From: Gari tellinella
Lineage: Eukaryota > Mollusca > Bivalvia > Cardiida > Psammobiidae
NCBI GenBank assembly: GCA_922989275.2
Contig: OV277866.1
Span: forward strand, 34,241,246 to 34,305,245
Length of the DNA: 64,000 bases
Direction of reading: 5' to 3'
Shown: piece by piece, positions 62,572 through 64,000 of the stretch
Numbering within the stretch: the stretch's first letter is position 1
How the letters are laid out: the number at the start of each line of letters is the position of its first letter
Notes under the pieces: model-generated
Databases searched by the model: none
Seen by the model: only the letters and a program-made list of their open reading frames with translations
What the model was told of the DNA's origin: nothing
Made by a program: the position numbers and the translations under genes

Positions 62572-62619
62572 GTAAATACTACAATGGAGAAAACGGTATT
62601 CCTTATCACTTTCTTCCCT

Positions 62620-62790
62620 GAAACCTCAAATGGACAATTCTAGTTTTCAATTTAGTATAGTCCATTTTTACTTTATAGGGTTGAACTTTACAATATATGT
62701 CAAAATAACAAACAGTGTAGACCCTGATCAGATGGCTCCTTATGGACATGTGTACTCCTAACAGGTGCGTGACTAGGGTTCAACGAGTTA
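62620..62790 (-). mobile_element. Decayed type N MITE
   Basis: AACAAACAGTGTAGACCCTG ATCAGATGGCTCC, then GGTGCGTGACTAGGGTTCAA CGAGTTAA, the complement of the N left end. Confidence 0.55.
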
Positions 62791-62799
62791 AAGTTTAAA

Positions 62800-63003
62800 C
62801 AAAAATAGAATCAAATGCATTACACTTAATGTTGAACATTACATCTGACTGAATATATTTACGGTTCATTTGTGTCTGGGTGGCGAACATTTTTAAGCCT
62901 GATCAGACGCCGGGTTTACCGGCGTCTGGTCTTGCTTCAAGCTGTTTGCTTTGAAAAATAATCATTTAGCACAAACGCGTTTATTTGCTATAAAATAAAT
63001 AAG
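62800..63003 (+). mobile_element. Decayed type A MITE
   Basis: TCTGGGTGGCGAACATTTTT AAGCCTGATCAGACGCC around GGGTTTACC, then CACAAACGCGTTTATTTGC. Ends lost. Confidence 0.55.
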
Positions 63004-63277
63004 GAAATATGGTGATGTCAAACTGTCTTTACTCTATTCAGGAAGATTTTAATTCTTCACCTAAAACGGAATGAGATGGAAACATAATGCAACATGTGCA
63101 AATAAAACAATATAAAAGTAAAAGGACTGTTTAAATAAAGTCTGAGTAAACCAATCATCCCACTCCTGCTTAGCAAAAACACAAACAGATTGAAATCGAA
63201 AGGCTATTACCGGAAAGAGACACAAAGAAATGACGAACATACGTCCATGTGTACGCAGAAAGAAAAGCACGGATGTA

Positions 63278-63523
63278 CAGTGGGGAAAACGTTATTCTTT
63301 CCCGTTTAAACGCAAACGTACGCAAACGCATTGCAATAAAACGTAGACAATTACATCTCATTGACAATCCTGACCTTTTATTTTAATCTGAGAGGCAAAC
63401 AGTTTGGAGCCTGATCAGACGCCGGGTAACCCGGCGTCTGATCTGGCTCCAAACCTTTTGCAGTGGAAATAAACGTTTTAGCGTAAACGCGTTTATTGGG
63501 AAAGAATAACACATTCTCCACTG
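63278..63523 (+). mobile_element. Type A MITE, 246 bp
   Basis: TA-flanked, CAGTGGGGAAAACG / CACATTCTCCACTG, hairpin intact with GGGTAACCC. Confidence 0.92.
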
Positions 63524-63525
63524 TA

Positions 63526-64000
63526 TGTGTTACCATGCATTTTCTCCTCTTTAAAGTTTTCGAGACACCTGCGACTGAACGTTACTACATGTATTTCCAG
63601 CCATAGATAGACTATCACGGGTTTTGCTGATTCTATATAACAAAGCATATTTTTATCAGACAATAGATAACGTTTGGTAAAGGAAATGCTGCAACCGCTC
63701 AACTGTTTGGCCGCTAACCTTTAAAGGCTTAATTTATGAGCCTGCTAAGCACTGCTTTACAGTAGATCTTATTCGGCTTAATTAATGAGCCTACTAAGCA
63801 CTGCTTTACAGTAGATCTAATTCATTGCAGGAGAGTGTTTCATGTATATACGAGTAACCTGAATAACCTTATTACCGTGACAGTATCCTTTACAGTGGCA
63901 GAATATCTAAAGGTTCTAAGCAACTGTTTAAGTTCAAACTTTATACGATCTCTGACGTTTGCGGCACTTAGATTTTTTTAAAGAAACAATTGTCTTAGTC
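63526..64000. other. Intron, right edge; small tandem duplication
   Basis: A 44-bp unit starting GGCTTAATTTATGAGCC occurs at 63726-63769 and again at 63775-63818 with two changes. No further kinase exon is seen before the window ends. Confidence 0.5.

Overview
The window looks like animal nuclear DNA, most likely from a bivalve mollusc. It is AT-rich, has spliced genes with consensus GT-AG introns, and is packed with miniature inverted-repeat elements (MITEs). It also holds two repeat types I know from bivalves: a composite element flanked by GCTCACCTG/CAGGTGAGC, and 'pearl'-like elements with a tandem-repeat centre. A heterodont such as Dreissena is my best guess, from general impression only. 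There are no bacterial-style genes, operons, rRNA genes or convincing tRNA genes.

Only one host gene is well supported. Fourteen exons on the + strand (24859 to 62571) join in one frame with compatible splice phases to give 601 codons of a receptor tyrosine kinase: a cysteine-bearing N-terminal segment, about three fibronectin type III domains, a short stalk, one transmembrane helix, an NPxY-type juxtamembrane motif and the N-lobe plus hinge of the kinase domain. The signal-peptide end lies upstream or was not recognised. The catalytic loop, DFG and C-lobe exons must lie beyond the right edge. One intron (45720-57619) is about 12 kb and holds a 4.7-kb satellite-type array of 165-bp monomers.

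Almost everything else is mobile DNA. Labels used in the entries: A = 246-bp MITE, ends CAGTGGAGAATC, TA target duplication, 14 copies of exactly 246 bp plus many decayed ones; '+' means the GTTTAAACGC side comes first. B = about 240 bp, ends CCCTTTCA, TTAA target. C = about 240 bp, ends CCCTTTACC, TTAA target. D = 347-371 bp, ends CAGCGTTCCCTCTC, TA target. E = ends CCCATTTGTGCCC. F = ends GGGGCCCGTTTTACTAAAC. G = about 450 bp, ends GGTCCGTCTAAAGACC, 10-12-bp target duplications. H, I and N = further TTAA-flanked MITEs. K = ends TGAGCCGTGCCATRACAAAACC. L = foldback, ends GGCTCCGAGGTTATAAAGC. M = 203 bp, ends CAGTCAACCCTCTCTATTACG, TA target. P, Q and R = larger composite bivalve-type repeats. 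Larger elements are a truncated Penelope-like retroelement (10555-12198), a dead mariner (33497-34750) and an unclassified 1161-bp TIR element (37420-38580).

The most striking point is modularity. Families with unrelated ends and different target duplications (A, B, D, E, F, H, I, K, N) carry in their middle the same kind of perfect hairpin: an AAACAG...CTGTTTG frame around a palindrome usually containing GATCAGACGCCG. A second, unrelated hairpin (AAAGCAGG...GTAAAGCAGAATGCGCC) is likewise shared by C, G and M. This suggests hairpin cassettes exchanged among MITE families, and I see nothing in the standard families that explains it. Region by region: 1-24.8 kb is MITE-dense and contains the retroelement; 24.8-46 kb holds RTK exons 1-10 among nested MITEs; 46-57.6 kb is the giant intron with the array; 57.6-62.6 kb holds the stalk, transmembrane and kinase exons; the last 1.4 kb is intron with further A copies.
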